From NCBI GenBank assembly GCA_014378085.1, contig JACMOJ010000014.1, forward strand, positions 1 through 5,965: a stretch of DNA of 5,965 bases, given 5' to 3'. The translations under genes were made by a program, and so were the position numbers. Each line of letters starts with the position of its first letter. The stretch's first letter is position 1. The stretch comes from Burkholderiales bacterium (GTDB lineage: Bacteria; Pseudomonadota; Gammaproteobacteria; Burkholderiales; Usitatibacteraceae). This document shows, piece after piece, positions 1 through 5,644 of this stretch. The notes under the pieces were generated by a model. It saw nothing but the letters and a program-made list of their open reading frames with translations. It was not told the DNA's origin and ran no database searches.

Positions 1-172
1 ACACATTATCACGCACAAAGAAATCAGGCTCGGCGCTAAGCCGTGCGAGCAGCGCTGGGAGTGCCGCGACATTGGCCATCTGCCCGAGCGCCATGACGGC
101 GTGGAGGCGTTTATTCTTGTCGACATCAAGCAGGTCGACGATATGCGCTGCAACTTCGTTTTCGGAATGCAC
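1..172 (-). CDS. HEAT-repeat protein, N-terminal part (runs off window)
   Basis: The minus strand from 172 down to base 1 is open for 57 codons, and the gene continues beyond the left edge. The peptide has the amphipathic helix pattern of HEAT/PBS-lyase-like repeats: a helix around RLHAVMALGQM, a turn at MANVAALPALLARLSAEP, then FFVRDNV, the typical entry to the next repeat. I chose the GTG at 170-172 because the frame is closed by TAA at 215-217, no ATG lies between, and a GGGAG sequence sits about 10 nt upstream. HEAT proteins are protein-binding scaffolds, so no specific function can be given. Small HEAT proteins are known to occur beside MerR-type regulators, which would fit the operator-like palindrome just upstream; that link is inference. 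A start slightly further upstream at a non-ATG codon is possible. Confidence 0.62.
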   Translation of the reverse strand, partial: MHSENEVAAHIVDLLDVDKNKRLHAVMALGQMANVAALPALLARLSAEPDFFVRDNV

Positions 173-216
173 CTGCGTTTGTCTCCCGTGATTAGTGCGT
201 GCCAGCGGATGGCCTT

Positions 217-247
217 AGACTAATACCTCACGTAACGTGAGGAACAA
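217..247 (-). promoter_or_regulatory. Palindromic operator in a MerR-like 19-bp-spacer promoter
   Basis: Bases 226-242 read CCTCACGTAACGTGAGG, a perfect inverted repeat with 8-bp arms and one central base. On the minus strand it lies between a -35-like TTGTTC (247-242) and a -10-like TAGTCT (222-217), which are 19 bp apart. A spread 19-20 bp spacer with a dyad filling it is the hallmark of MerR-family promoters. The -10 would be about 45 bp upstream of the HEAT-repeat GTG, so that gene is the likely target, although chaN on the other strand starts only 58 bp away. The palindrome is directly visible. The promoter hexamers are weak matches and the assignment to MerR is inference. Confidence 0.45.
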
Positions 248-300
248 GAAGATCCGGTAGTTACCAAGCATCACAACCTGCCTCTCTCGTCTAAACAGGC

Positions 301-780
301 ATGTCTATCTTGAAGTTCGTCCGTACGTCACTGCTTTGCATCGCGCCAGTCGCGCTCACCGCATGCGCTGGCATCTCGCGATCTGGCGTCAACGGCACGT
401 CATCCGACAACGGTACTTCTGCACTTCCTATCTACGACACAAAAGCTGCGCGCTTCGTCCCGTTCTCGCGACTTGCAGTGGCCGTGGCGCGCGTCGACAT
501 CGTGTTTTTCGGCGAGCAGCACGACGATCCCGCGACACACGCAGCCGAACTCGCGGTGCTCGCGGCACTCGGCGAACGGCGCGAGCGCGTTGTGCTTTCT
601 GTCGAAATGTTCGAGCGTGACGTGCAACTTTTACTCAACCAGCATCTCGACGGTTCGGTGAGCGAAAAAGATCTTATGGCTGGTTCACGTCCGTGGGACC
701 GCTACAACACCGACTACCGACCGCTCGTTGAGTTGTCGCGCATTCGTGGTTGGCCCGTAATTGCGGCCAACGTGCCGCGC
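301..780 (+). pseudogene. chaN: ChaN-like haem-binding lipoprotein, truncated after residue 160
   Basis: The first 160 codons encode the N-terminal half of a ChaN/DUF399 (Cofac_haem_bdg) protein. Residues 1-21 form a lipoprotein signal peptide ending in the lipobox L-T-A-C with Cys22, so the mature protein would be lipid-anchored. GEQH at 71-74 is the family's GExH signature, followed by EMFERD (102-107), the PWDRYNTDYRPLVEL segment and PVIAANVPR ending at 160. ChaN proteins are linked to haem or iron uptake at the outer membrane. At base 781 the match stops abruptly; the frame stays open to 1440, but residues 161-379 are read out of antisense IS91 and dehydrogenase DNA and are low-complexity and arginine-rich. 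Full-length relatives are roughly 100 residues longer, so the second half of the fold is lost and the gene is probably inactive. No strong ribosome-binding site precedes ATG 301, but only this start gives the signal peptide. Confidence 0.8.
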
Positions 781-802
781 GGGATAGGAATTTCAATCGG
801 GG
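781..802 (-). other. Putative oriIS terminus of the IS91-family element
   Basis: Read on the minus strand, the end of the element is CCCCGATTGAAATTCCTATCCC split as CCCCGA + TTGAAATTCCTATCCC. The second part closely resembles the replication-origin end of ISCR elements as I recall it (TTGAACTTCCTATACCC). It lies downstream of the transposase stop, where oriIS is located in IS91/ISCR elements, and abuts chaN exactly at codon 160/161. The adjoining target bases do not show the GAAC/CAAG tetranucleotide typical of IS91 itself, so the target preference may differ. The similarity is from memory and was not computed. Confidence 0.55.
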
Positions 803-858
803 TGGGCCGACCATTCGTCGAGGATACGGCGCGATCGCCGACCTCGCCAGCGCCGCGT

Positions 859-885
859 GACGGGCGGCGGCGTGTGCCCGCCGTC
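859..885. repeat. Imperfect inverted repeat in the IS91 3' non-coding end
   Basis: The 27-base stretch begins GACGGGCGGCGG and ends GCCCGCCGTC. The two ends can pair as a short GC-rich hairpin with one bulged base around a GTGT loop. It lies between the transposase stop (921) and the ori-like terminus (781-802). IS91/ISCR ends usually carry such subterminal hairpins, which can act in rolling-circle termination or transcription termination. In DNA this GC-rich a short hairpin may also arise by chance. Confidence 0.35.
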
Positions 886-920
886 CCGCTCGGGCACCTT
901 GAGCGTCGGGCGAGCGGCGG

Positions 921-1316
921 TCACCGTGGGGTGGCCGAGGCCGGCGGGGGGCGTACGCATGGGGCGGTCGGGGCGGCGGCGGACGGGCGCTGGGTGCGTG
1001 ACGCGCCCCGGCTCGCGGGGGCCCGCGTCGATGGGGGGCGCCGTGGCCCGGCGTGCGATTCACGGGCGGCGCGGGCACGGAGGTGCGTGAGGATCTGGTC
1101 GATCACCGACGTCTGCGTGATGAAGGCGACGATGCGCATCGCGCCGTGGCAGGTGGGACACGCGAGCGGGTCGACCTCGAAGAGCTGTTGGCGCAGCGCC
1201 GCCTACCGGCGGGTGGCCTCGGTCGGCGCGAGTCGTGGCGCAGGGACGATGGCGGGTGGCCCGTCCGCCGTTGCCAGCGCCGCCTTTCCCCGCGTGCCCC
1301 GCGGGCGGTTCGCATA
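921..1316 (-). pseudogene. tnpA: IS91-family transposase, C-terminal part with amber codon
   Basis: On the minus strand the frame starts at the split point with YANRPRGTRGKA, continues through a segment containing PAPRLAPTEATRR, and meets TAG at 1205-1203 where the family has tryptophan (TGG) in RRWAAL. It resumes in the same frame with LRQQLFEVDPLACPTCHG, MRIVAFITQ and VIDQILTHL, the characteristic C-terminal motif of IS91 transposases. A variable proline/arginine tail follows to the stop at 921-923. There is no start codon: the piece is fused in frame behind the truncated SDR. With the catalytic part 4350 bp away and an internal stop, it cannot make an active enzyme. The amber codon is a single G-to-A change from TGG. 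Confidence 0.82.
1295..1316. repeat. Direct repeat, left copy (split point of transposase)
   Basis: This 22-bp sequence matches 5645-5666 at 21 of 22 positions; the one difference is g at 1301 versus a at 5651. The minus-strand core is TATGCGAACCGCCCG, encoding YANRP of the IS91 transposase in both copies. To its right the sequence changes at once to the truncated SDR (AAA codon at 1319-1317). The two copies are exactly 4350 bp apart, in direct orientation, so the repeat bounds the cargo. Confidence 0.85.
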
Positions 1317-1767
1317 TTTGGCCGCTGCGATTGCCTCGTGGTTAGCGAAGCCCGCTTCTGCAACCACTGAGCTTGTCATCACCGCCACCGCAGGCTGTTG
1401 TGCTTTGGACGCCTGCACCACAAACCACTTGAGCACGTGAAATGCCGAGGTCGCGTTGGTCGCCATTTGCTCATGCCAGTCTTTTTCAGCTGTCAAATGC
1501 AACGGACGTACCACGGTCGATCCAACGCAGTGTGCCAAGCCTTCAATCACTCCAACTTTTGCGGCTTTGACCTGCAACAACGCGACACCATCTGCAGTGG
1601 TAAGGTCGGCAACAAAGTATGCTGTGAACGTCGTCCATTGCGGCATTAAGAGTCTCGCGCTTAGCGAGATCGCGGCCGCATAACAATAGGGAATCGCCAC
1701 GCGCATGAAGAACTTGGGAGAGCGCTGCGCCGATGGCACCAGAGGCGCCGGTGATAACAATATTCAT
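1317..1767 (-). pseudogene. Short-chain dehydrogenase/reductase, frameshifted and truncated
   Basis: ATG at 1767-1765 overlaps the stop of the FAD-domain gene by 4 nt (ATGA). The first 47 residues carry the Rossmann dinucleotide-binding motif (VITGASGAIGAAL, residues 4-16). The reading frame then shifts: GTT at 1629-1627 is followed by one extra base near 1626, after which TAYFVADLTTADG continues the SDR in another frame. It runs through LAHCVGSTVVRPLHLT, the helix with NATSAFHVLKWFV, and MTSSVVAEAGFANHEAIAAAK, stopping at the IS91 junction (1316/1317). The catalytic Tyr of YxxxK is replaced by Ile (IAAAK) and the usual NNAG is HCVG, so even the intact protein may be a non-classical SDR. The C-terminal 70-90 residues expected of an SDR are missing. 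The frameshift could be a sequencing error; the truncation is clear. Confidence 0.82.
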
Positions 1768-2966
1768 TGGGGAAATTTCTCTTTGCTGGCAAGATGCCAG
1801 AAAGATGAAAACGAGCGTTGGAGTTTTTCGGGGTCGATGAAGGCCCGCGGTGCGGCGATTAACGTTGCGCCGAGCGCAACGCGCGCTTCAATGAAGTCGA
1901 TGTAGTACGGGTTCAGTGTGTCAGATACGCTGATGGTTCCCGATGTCGCGCTCGATGCGTCAGCGACAATCCACACTGACTCGCAGCACTCACGCATGGC
2001 CTTCAGGACAAAGCGCCAGCGTAGCTCGCTCCAAGGGAAGGCGAGGTGAAACGCAGGCAAGATGAATCCGATCGCCGGCGTTTGAGCGGGCCGGCGCAGC
2101 GACCATGAATGCAACAACGCCCCGGCGAAGTCCGCGGGTAATGAATCCAACACAGTGAGGCCGAGTTCACGCGCAAGCTCGGCAATTTGTGACACGGTCA
2201 CTAAGGCAGGCGGCACCACCGGCAAAAGTTGCGCACGCTTCTCCGGCGCTTCGCAGACGGCTGGCTGATGCCGCATCATACCATCGAGTTCTTCATATGT
2301 CCTATCGATTGCCGTGCCTGCATTGTTAACGCCCGGCGCGAATCTCGCCACATTCTCGGCGTTGAACACATAGGGTTTACTAGTCCAAGTCCCGGCTACC
2401 CACTGCCACGACAGCGTATTCGATGCCAAGTCACCATCCAGCAAATGGCCGTACATCCAGCGCGCGCCAACCCGCCAGTCCACTTTTCGGATGTGCACCA
2501 CGTAACTCGCGATCCACATGCGCGCGTGGTTATGAACGTAGCCTGATAAGTAGAGCACACGGATTTGTGCATCGATGATCGCAACACCGGTCGTTGCATT
2601 GCTGATGTCTTCCGGCATTTCTTCCGCGTACCCAACAACACCTTCAGCGGGCGACGGACACTGATTGCGCCAGATGTCATCGCGTTTCTTCCGCCACACG
2701 TGATGAAAATACTCGCGCCACCCTAACTCAAAACTGAATTTATCCTGCCAGCCGATGTTGGTACGGCGAGCCAAGCGTGAAATCACCTCAGGAACATCGG
2801 TCACACCGTGCGTCACGTACGGCGACAGTCGCGATACGCGGCCATTCAATGCGTTACGCGAACGTTCGTATTGCGCAACATTGATCGCGTCGATTTTCGC
2901 GAGCGCCGACTCGCGGGCACTCGCCTCCGGCAACGCCGCCAGTGTGCCTTGCAAGCTGCCGTTCAC
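1764..2966 (-). CDS. Antenna-less FAD-domain photolyase homologue with extra C-terminal domain
   Basis: The 400-residue protein lacks the N-terminal antenna (Rossmann) domain of photolyases and starts almost directly with the helical FAD-binding domain (about 20-240). Visible motifs are RLSPYVTHG (46-54), FSFELGWREYFHH (77-89, with Glu80 matching the lesion-binding Glu of class I photolyases), TGVAIIDAQIR, the NHARM block (Asn146, Met150), DWRVGARW (Trp164), DGDLASN (177-183) and SWQW (Trp187, Trp189). These correspond to E. coli PhrB positions for FAD binding, base contact and part of the Trp electron chain, so flavin binding is expected. Residues about 245-395 form an additional alpha/beta-looking domain with HSWSLRRP, PWSELRWRFVLKAM, VWIVAD and SFSSFW, whose function I do not recognise. 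It starts at GTG 2966, sharing one base with the phrB stop (TAGTG), which suggests translational coupling. DNA repair or photosensing is inferred; the substrate is unknown. Confidence 0.85.
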   Translation of the reverse strand: MNGSLQGTLAALPEASARESALAKIDAINVAQYERSRNALNGRVSRLSPYVTHGVTDVPEVISRLARRTNIGWQDKFSFELGWREYFHHVWRKKRDDIWRNQCPSPAEGVVGYAEEMPEDISNATTGVAIIDAQIRVLYLSGYVHNHARMWIASYVVHIRKVDWRVGARWMYGHLLDGDLASNTLSWQWVAGTWTSKPYVFNAENVARFAPGVNNAGTAIDRTYEELDGMMRHQPAVCEAPEKRAQLLPVVPPALVTVSQIAELARELGLTVLDSLPADFAGALLHSWSLRRPAQTPAIGFILPAFHLAFPWSELRWRFVLKAMRECCESVWIVADASSATSGTISVSDTLNPYYIDFIEARVALGATLIAAPRAFIDPEKLQRSFSSFWHLASKEKFPQ

Positions 2967-4516
2967 TACAACGTGTCCAGATTCGACAGCGTGGAGGCAG
3001 CCTGTATGCGTAACGCTTTGCGGTCGTCAAGCGACATCTTGGTAATGTTCTTCGCCATTAGCGAGGTGCGCGGATTACGAGCCAGCATCTCTTCGTGTTT
3101 GTCCAAGAAGAACCAATACAACGTGGTAACCGGGCACGCAGTAGGGCCCGTTTTTACATCAGGTTTATAGCGGCAGCCCGTGCAATAGTTCGACATGCGT
3201 TTGATGTACTGCCCACTCGCTATATAGGGTTTAGACGCAAATCGTCCGCCGTCGGCATATGTGGCCATGCCCGCCACATTGGGCAACTCAACCCACTCAA
3301 CCGCGTCAATGTAGACCGCGAGGTACCAATCCTCGATCTCCTTCGGTTTCACTTCCGCCATCAAGCCAAAAATCCCCGTCACCATCAGGCGTTGAATATG
3401 ATGCGCATACCCATACTTCAGCGTTTGGCCGACGGTGTCACGCATGCAATTCATGTGTGTATCGCCCGTCCAGTACCACGCCGGCAGCTTGCGATCGTGA
3501 TTAAAATGATTTGCCTCGCGCATCCCCGGCATATCCAGCCAGTACATGCCACGAATGAATTCCCGCCAACCCAGCACCTGCCTCACAAATCCTTCGACGG
3601 CCTCAATCGGCGCGCGCCCGTCTTCAAAAGCCGCCATTGCGGCTGCGATGACCTCGCGCGGGTCGAGCAGTTTCACATTCAGCGCGGCTGAAATATGCGA
3701 GTGATACAAAAACGGCTCATTGGTCCACATCGCATCCTGGTACTGACCAAACGTTGCTAATCGTTTATTGACAAATCCCCGTAAAGCGCGAAGCGCATCG
3801 GCTCGCGTGACGGGCCACGCAAATTCTTCGATTGAACCCGGGTGATCAGGAAAATGTTGTTGAACGTCGGCTATGACACGTGAGGTGATTTCATCTGGCA
3901 GCACACGCAACGTCGGTGGGACACCGCTTGGGCCACCCTTTGGAAATGTGCCGCGATTTTCTGCGTCGAAGTTCCAGCGGCCTTGTAGCGGTTCGTCCCC
4001 GTCCATCATGATGCCGAACCGCTTGCGCATCATCCGATAGAAGTACTCCATGCGAAGCTGCTTATAACCTTTCGCCCACTCCGAAAACTCGGCGCGCGAA
4101 CACATGAAGTGGTGGTCTTCGCGTATTACCAGCGCTATTTTTTTCGACTTGGCAAAGGCGAGAAGTTGTTGCTCAATCCGCCAGTCGCCCGGCTCAACCA
4201 TGACGACTTTTTCTGGCTTGTACTGCGTGATCGCGTCCGCCAGTACTTCCACCAGCGACGCTGATTTCACTTTCGCGGTTTTATCAATCTCACGATAGTC
4301 AACCTTGAGCTTCCGCGCGCGTAACGATTCCGCGAAGTGGCGCATCGCAGAAAAGAAGAAGGCGGTGCGGGTCTTGGCCGACCAGACGTGCGTGGATTCC
4401 TCGCGCACTTCTGCCATCAACACAACATCGCGATCCGGGGCGATGTCGGCTAACGCAGCCGAATCAAGATTGAGCTGGTCCCCGAGGACGAAAACCAAGT
4501 GGCGACATTTCTTCAT
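2966..4516 (-). CDS. phrB: Iron-sulfur (6-4) photolyase / bacterial cryptochrome (FeS-BCP)
   Basis: This 516-residue protein belongs to the FeS-BCP group (Agrobacterium PhrB, Rhodobacter CryB), flavoproteins that repair (6-4) photoproducts using light. The N-terminal antenna domain opens with LVFVLGDQLN (7-16), the site where 6,7-dimethyl-8-ribityllumazine binds in relatives. The C-terminal half is the FAD-binding domain with VLGWREFIRGMYW (314-326), KYGYAHHIQRLMV (367-379) and DAVEWVELPNVAGM. Four cysteines, Cys357, Cys445, Cys448 and Cys461, match the 4Fe-4S ligands of PhrB (350, 438, 441, 454) with a constant +7 offset; Trp349, Trp397 and Tyr398 match its electron-transfer residues, and the active-site histidine pair is 372-373. 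All key residues are present, so the enzyme should be functional. It follows DUF2256 after 6 nt; a GAGG sequence inside the DUF2256 3' end is the likely ribosome-binding site for ATG 4516. Confidence 0.96.
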   Translation of the reverse strand: MKKCRHLVFVLGDQLNLDSAALADIAPDRDVVLMAEVREESTHVWSAKTRTAFFFSAMRHFAESLRARKLKVDYREIDKTAKVKSASLVEVLADAITQYKPEKVVMVEPGDWRIEQQLLAFAKSKKIALVIREDHHFMCSRAEFSEWAKGYKQLRMEYFYRMMRKRFGIMMDGDEPLQGRWNFDAENRGTFPKGGPSGVPPTLRVLPDEITSRVIADVQQHFPDHPGSIEEFAWPVTRADALRALRGFVNKRLATFGQYQDAMWTNEPFLYHSHISAALNVKLLDPREVIAAAMAAFEDGRAPIEAVEGFVRQVLGWREFIRGMYWLDMPGMREANHFNHDRKLPAWYWTGDTHMNCMRDTVGQTLKYGYAHHIQRLMVTGIFGLMAEVKPKEIEDWYLAVYIDAVEWVELPNVAGMATYADGGRFASKPYIASGQYIKRMSNYCTGCRYKPDVKTGPTACPVTTLYWFFLDKHEEMLARNPRTSLMAKNITKMSLDDRKALRIQAASTLSNLDTL

Positions 4517-4522
4517 TTCGAC

Positions 4523-4699
4523 TTAAGACCTCAATTTGGAAGCGTTGGCTGAACCACCCTGACGACGGCAACGCTCAGAACAGTACTTCACGTTTTCCCA
4601 GTTTTTCTCCCACGATTTGCGCCAGGTCATAGGCTTGCCACAGGCAACACAGAGCTTGCTGGGGAGCGATGCCTTGTTGCCTTTGAATTGCGATTTCAT
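4523..4699 (-). CDS. DUF2256 small zinc-ribbon-like protein
   Basis: This 58-residue basic protein matches the DUF2256 family: LCVACGKP (16-23), [16 protein letters not shown] (25-40) and SERCRR (41-46). Cys17, Cys20, Cys40 and Cys44 (CxxC...CxxxC) are placed to bind one zinc ion. I chose ATG 4699 over the upstream in-frame ATG at 4756 because AGGA lies 8 nt before it, the family is about this length, and the extra 19 residues are only the out-of-frame reading of the upstream small ORF. The biochemical role of DUF2256 is unknown, but the family is commonly found next to FeS-type photolyase/cryptochrome genes, as here. A role in the photolyase pathway, such as cofactor or DNA-related help, is inference. 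Its start overlaps the preceding ORF by 4 nt and its stop is 6 nt from phrB. Confidence 0.9.
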   Translation of the reverse strand: MKSQFKGNKASLPSKLCVACGKPMTWRKSWEKNWENVKYCSERCRRQGGSANASKLRS

Positions 4700-4869
4700 A
4701 TGAGTTTTCCTGCGCCGACGGCGGCGCGCGAGAGGCGATCGTTTACAGCATCCCACTCCGCATCGCTCGGCGGTAGCGGCGCTATCCAGTTGAGGCGACC
4801 TCTGTGCTCTGCACGCACACCGGCCACAGTGCGCGCGGCGCTGAGGCGAGTGGGAATCGATGAGATCAT
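4696..4869 (-). CDS. Small unknown ORF coupled to DUF2256
   Basis: From ATG 4869 the minus strand encodes 57 residues ending in TGA at 4698-4696, so it overlaps the DUF2256 start as ATGA. The composition looks protein-like, with a basic N-terminal half ([18 protein letters not shown]) and an acidic, Trp-containing part ([19 protein letters not shown]). I do not recognise the family. An in-frame TAG lies only one codon upstream of the ATG, and no good ribosome-binding site is visible, so it may be a genuine small leader gene of the operon or the surviving C-terminal end of a longer gene lost when this region was rearranged. The 4-nt overlap, identical in kind to the FAD-gene/SDR junction, is the main argument that it is translated. 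Confidence 0.5.
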   Translation of the reverse strand: MISSIPTRLSAARTVAGVRAEHRGRLNWIAPLPPSDAEWDAVNDRLSRAAVGAGKLI

Positions 4870-4914
4870 CTGCTAATTAGACACGACAATAAGCGAGCGA
4901 AGGAACTGGGGAGT

Positions 4915-4958
4915 GGACCGCCAGCTATGACGACTTCCCTGGAGACTAGCTGCGGTCC
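4915..4958 (-). terminator. Stem-loop at the 3' end of the Pr6Pr gene
   Basis: GGACCGCCAGCTA at 4915-4927 pairs with TAGCTGCGGTCC at 4947-4958, giving 12 base pairs with one bulged C around a 19-nt loop. On the minus strand the stem begins in the last codons of the Pr6Pr gene, includes its TAG stop, and ends before the downstream photolyase operon. No run of U follows, so it is not a classical rho-independent terminator; it may protect the 3' end of the mRNA or reduce readthrough into the operon. The inverted repeat is clear; the function is inference. Confidence 0.4.
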
Positions 4959-5617
4959 TTCTTCAGCGCACCCGCACCCACGAGGATCAAGCCGATCAAC
5001 GTGAAGCCGAGTACAAGGACCACGGAGTTGACGAGCACTCGGCCGTACCCGAGCGCGCCCACATCAATGAAGTGGTAGGGGTAGTTCCCGAGGAGTGCGG
5101 CGCGCACCAGCACGTAGAGGAGGTACCCAACGGGATAGGCCCACCAACCCGGGATGTCGGTACGGCGCACTGCTCCCTCAGGCACAGCGAACCACCAGTA
5201 GATCAGGAAGAGTACAGGCATCACGTCGTGGAGTGCCTCATCGGCGACGAGCTGCCAGCCTTGCGGGTTCCAGACCTGCCGGAGCAAGAGAGAGTACACG
5301 GCGCCTACCATCGCGATTGAGGCGGCGACGGCTGTGATCACGCCTGGGCGCGAGAAGAATCGGCCGAGTGAAGCGTTGGGCAGGAGGAGGGGGGCGGAAA
5401 GTGTCAGGGCGGCGAGGATGTTCGTCAGGATCGTGAAATAGCCGAAGTAATTGATGATGCCGACGCTCACCCCTCGGCCGTCAGCGACGGTCACGCGGAG
5501 CATCAAGTACAGCTGCAGGATGAGGGTGCCCCATCCGATCAAGGCCACGGTTGCGGCAAACGCGCGCAGATTCGACTGCCGGGGCTTGTCTTTGGGTCGA
5601 TCCAGATTCGTTGCCAT
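4946..5617 (-). CDS. Pr6Pr-family six-helix integral membrane protein
   Basis: The 223-residue protein has six hydrophobic segments at roughly 20-41, 58-80, 93-113, 126-145, 159-176 and 192-215, a short charged N-terminus and a basic C-terminus (KKDRS). Family signatures include NYFGYFTILTNILAAL (56-71), LLRQVWNPQGWQLVADEALHD (111-131 region) with a conserved His130-Asp131, FLIYWWFAVPEG, YPVGYLLYVLVRAAL and YPYHFIDVGALGYGRVLVN. These match the Pr6Pr group, whose biochemical function is not established. ATG 5617 follows a GGAAA ribosome-binding-site-like sequence and lies only 28 bp from the IS91 junction, so its native promoter region was probably cut away and transcription may now come from the element. 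It points the same way as the photolyase operon but is separated from it by 76 bp and a stem-loop, and may have a different origin. Confidence 0.87.
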   Translation of the reverse strand: MATNLDRPKDKPRQSNLRAFAATVALIGWGTLILQLYLMLRVTVADGRGVSVGIINYFGYFTILTNILAALTLSAPLLLPNASLGRFFSRPGVITAVAASIAMVGAVYSLLLRQVWNPQGWQLVADEALHDVMPVLFLIYWWFAVPEGAVRRTDIPGWWAYPVGYLLYVLVRAALLGNYPYHFIDVGALGYGRVLVNSVVLVLGFTLIGLILVGAGALKKDRS

Positions 5618-5644
5618 GTGATTTCCGTGAATGGTCTATCGGGA

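Larger units (their letters stand above)
781..1316 (-). mobile_element. IS91-family element, origin-end fragment
   Basis: This block is visibly more GC-rich than its neighbours and carries, on the minus strand, the C-terminal part of an IS91-type transposase (1316 to 921), about 118 bp of non-coding 3' DNA, and an oriIS-like terminus at 781-802. It lies between the convergent genes chaN (+) and the SDR (-) and has removed the 3' end of both. The left boundary is set by the loss of ChaN similarity at codon 160 coinciding with the ori-like sequence. The right boundary is set by the end of transposase similarity at the 22-bp direct repeat. The matching upstream part of the transposase lies at 5645-5965. 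No target-site duplication is expected for this family. Confidence 0.75.

Noticed and set aside
674..1078. 134-residue minus-strand ORF rich in Pro, Arg and Ala
   Set aside because: It crosses the chaN/IS91 boundary, is low-complexity, and overlaps the transposase C-terminal frame that has real motifs.
1203..1205. Programmed readthrough or recoding of the TAG in the transposase
   Set aside because: No stimulatory structure was evident, the codon replaces an expected tryptophan, and the gene is already split; a decay mutation is simpler.
781..1440. Continuation of the chaN reading frame to residue 379
   Set aside because: Residues 161-379 are read antisense through IS91 and SDR DNA, are arginine/alanine-rich without family similarity, and are open only because of high GC content.
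1203..1760. One fused protein of SDR plus IS91 C-terminus starting at 1760
   Set aside because: Its first residues are the wrong-frame reading of the SDR N-terminus, and the fusion is explained by the frameshift and the IS91 junction rather than by a functional chimera.
3095..3691. 198-residue plus-strand ORF opposite phrB
   Set aside because: It is an antisense shadow of a strongly conserved photolyase gene, and its sequence has no recognisable motif or ribosome-binding site.
4870..4945. Sigma-70 promoter or LitR-type site for the photolyase operon
   Set aside because: TAATTA at 4874-4879 could be a -10 but no acceptable -35 lies 16-18 bp upstream, and no TGTACA-like pair was seen.
1317..5644. 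Terminal inverted repeats of a classical transposon at the cargo ends
   Set aside because: The cargo ends (TTTGGCCGCTGC on the left, GGTCTATCGGGA on the right) are not inverted repeats of each other, and no transposase or integrase is encoded inside.
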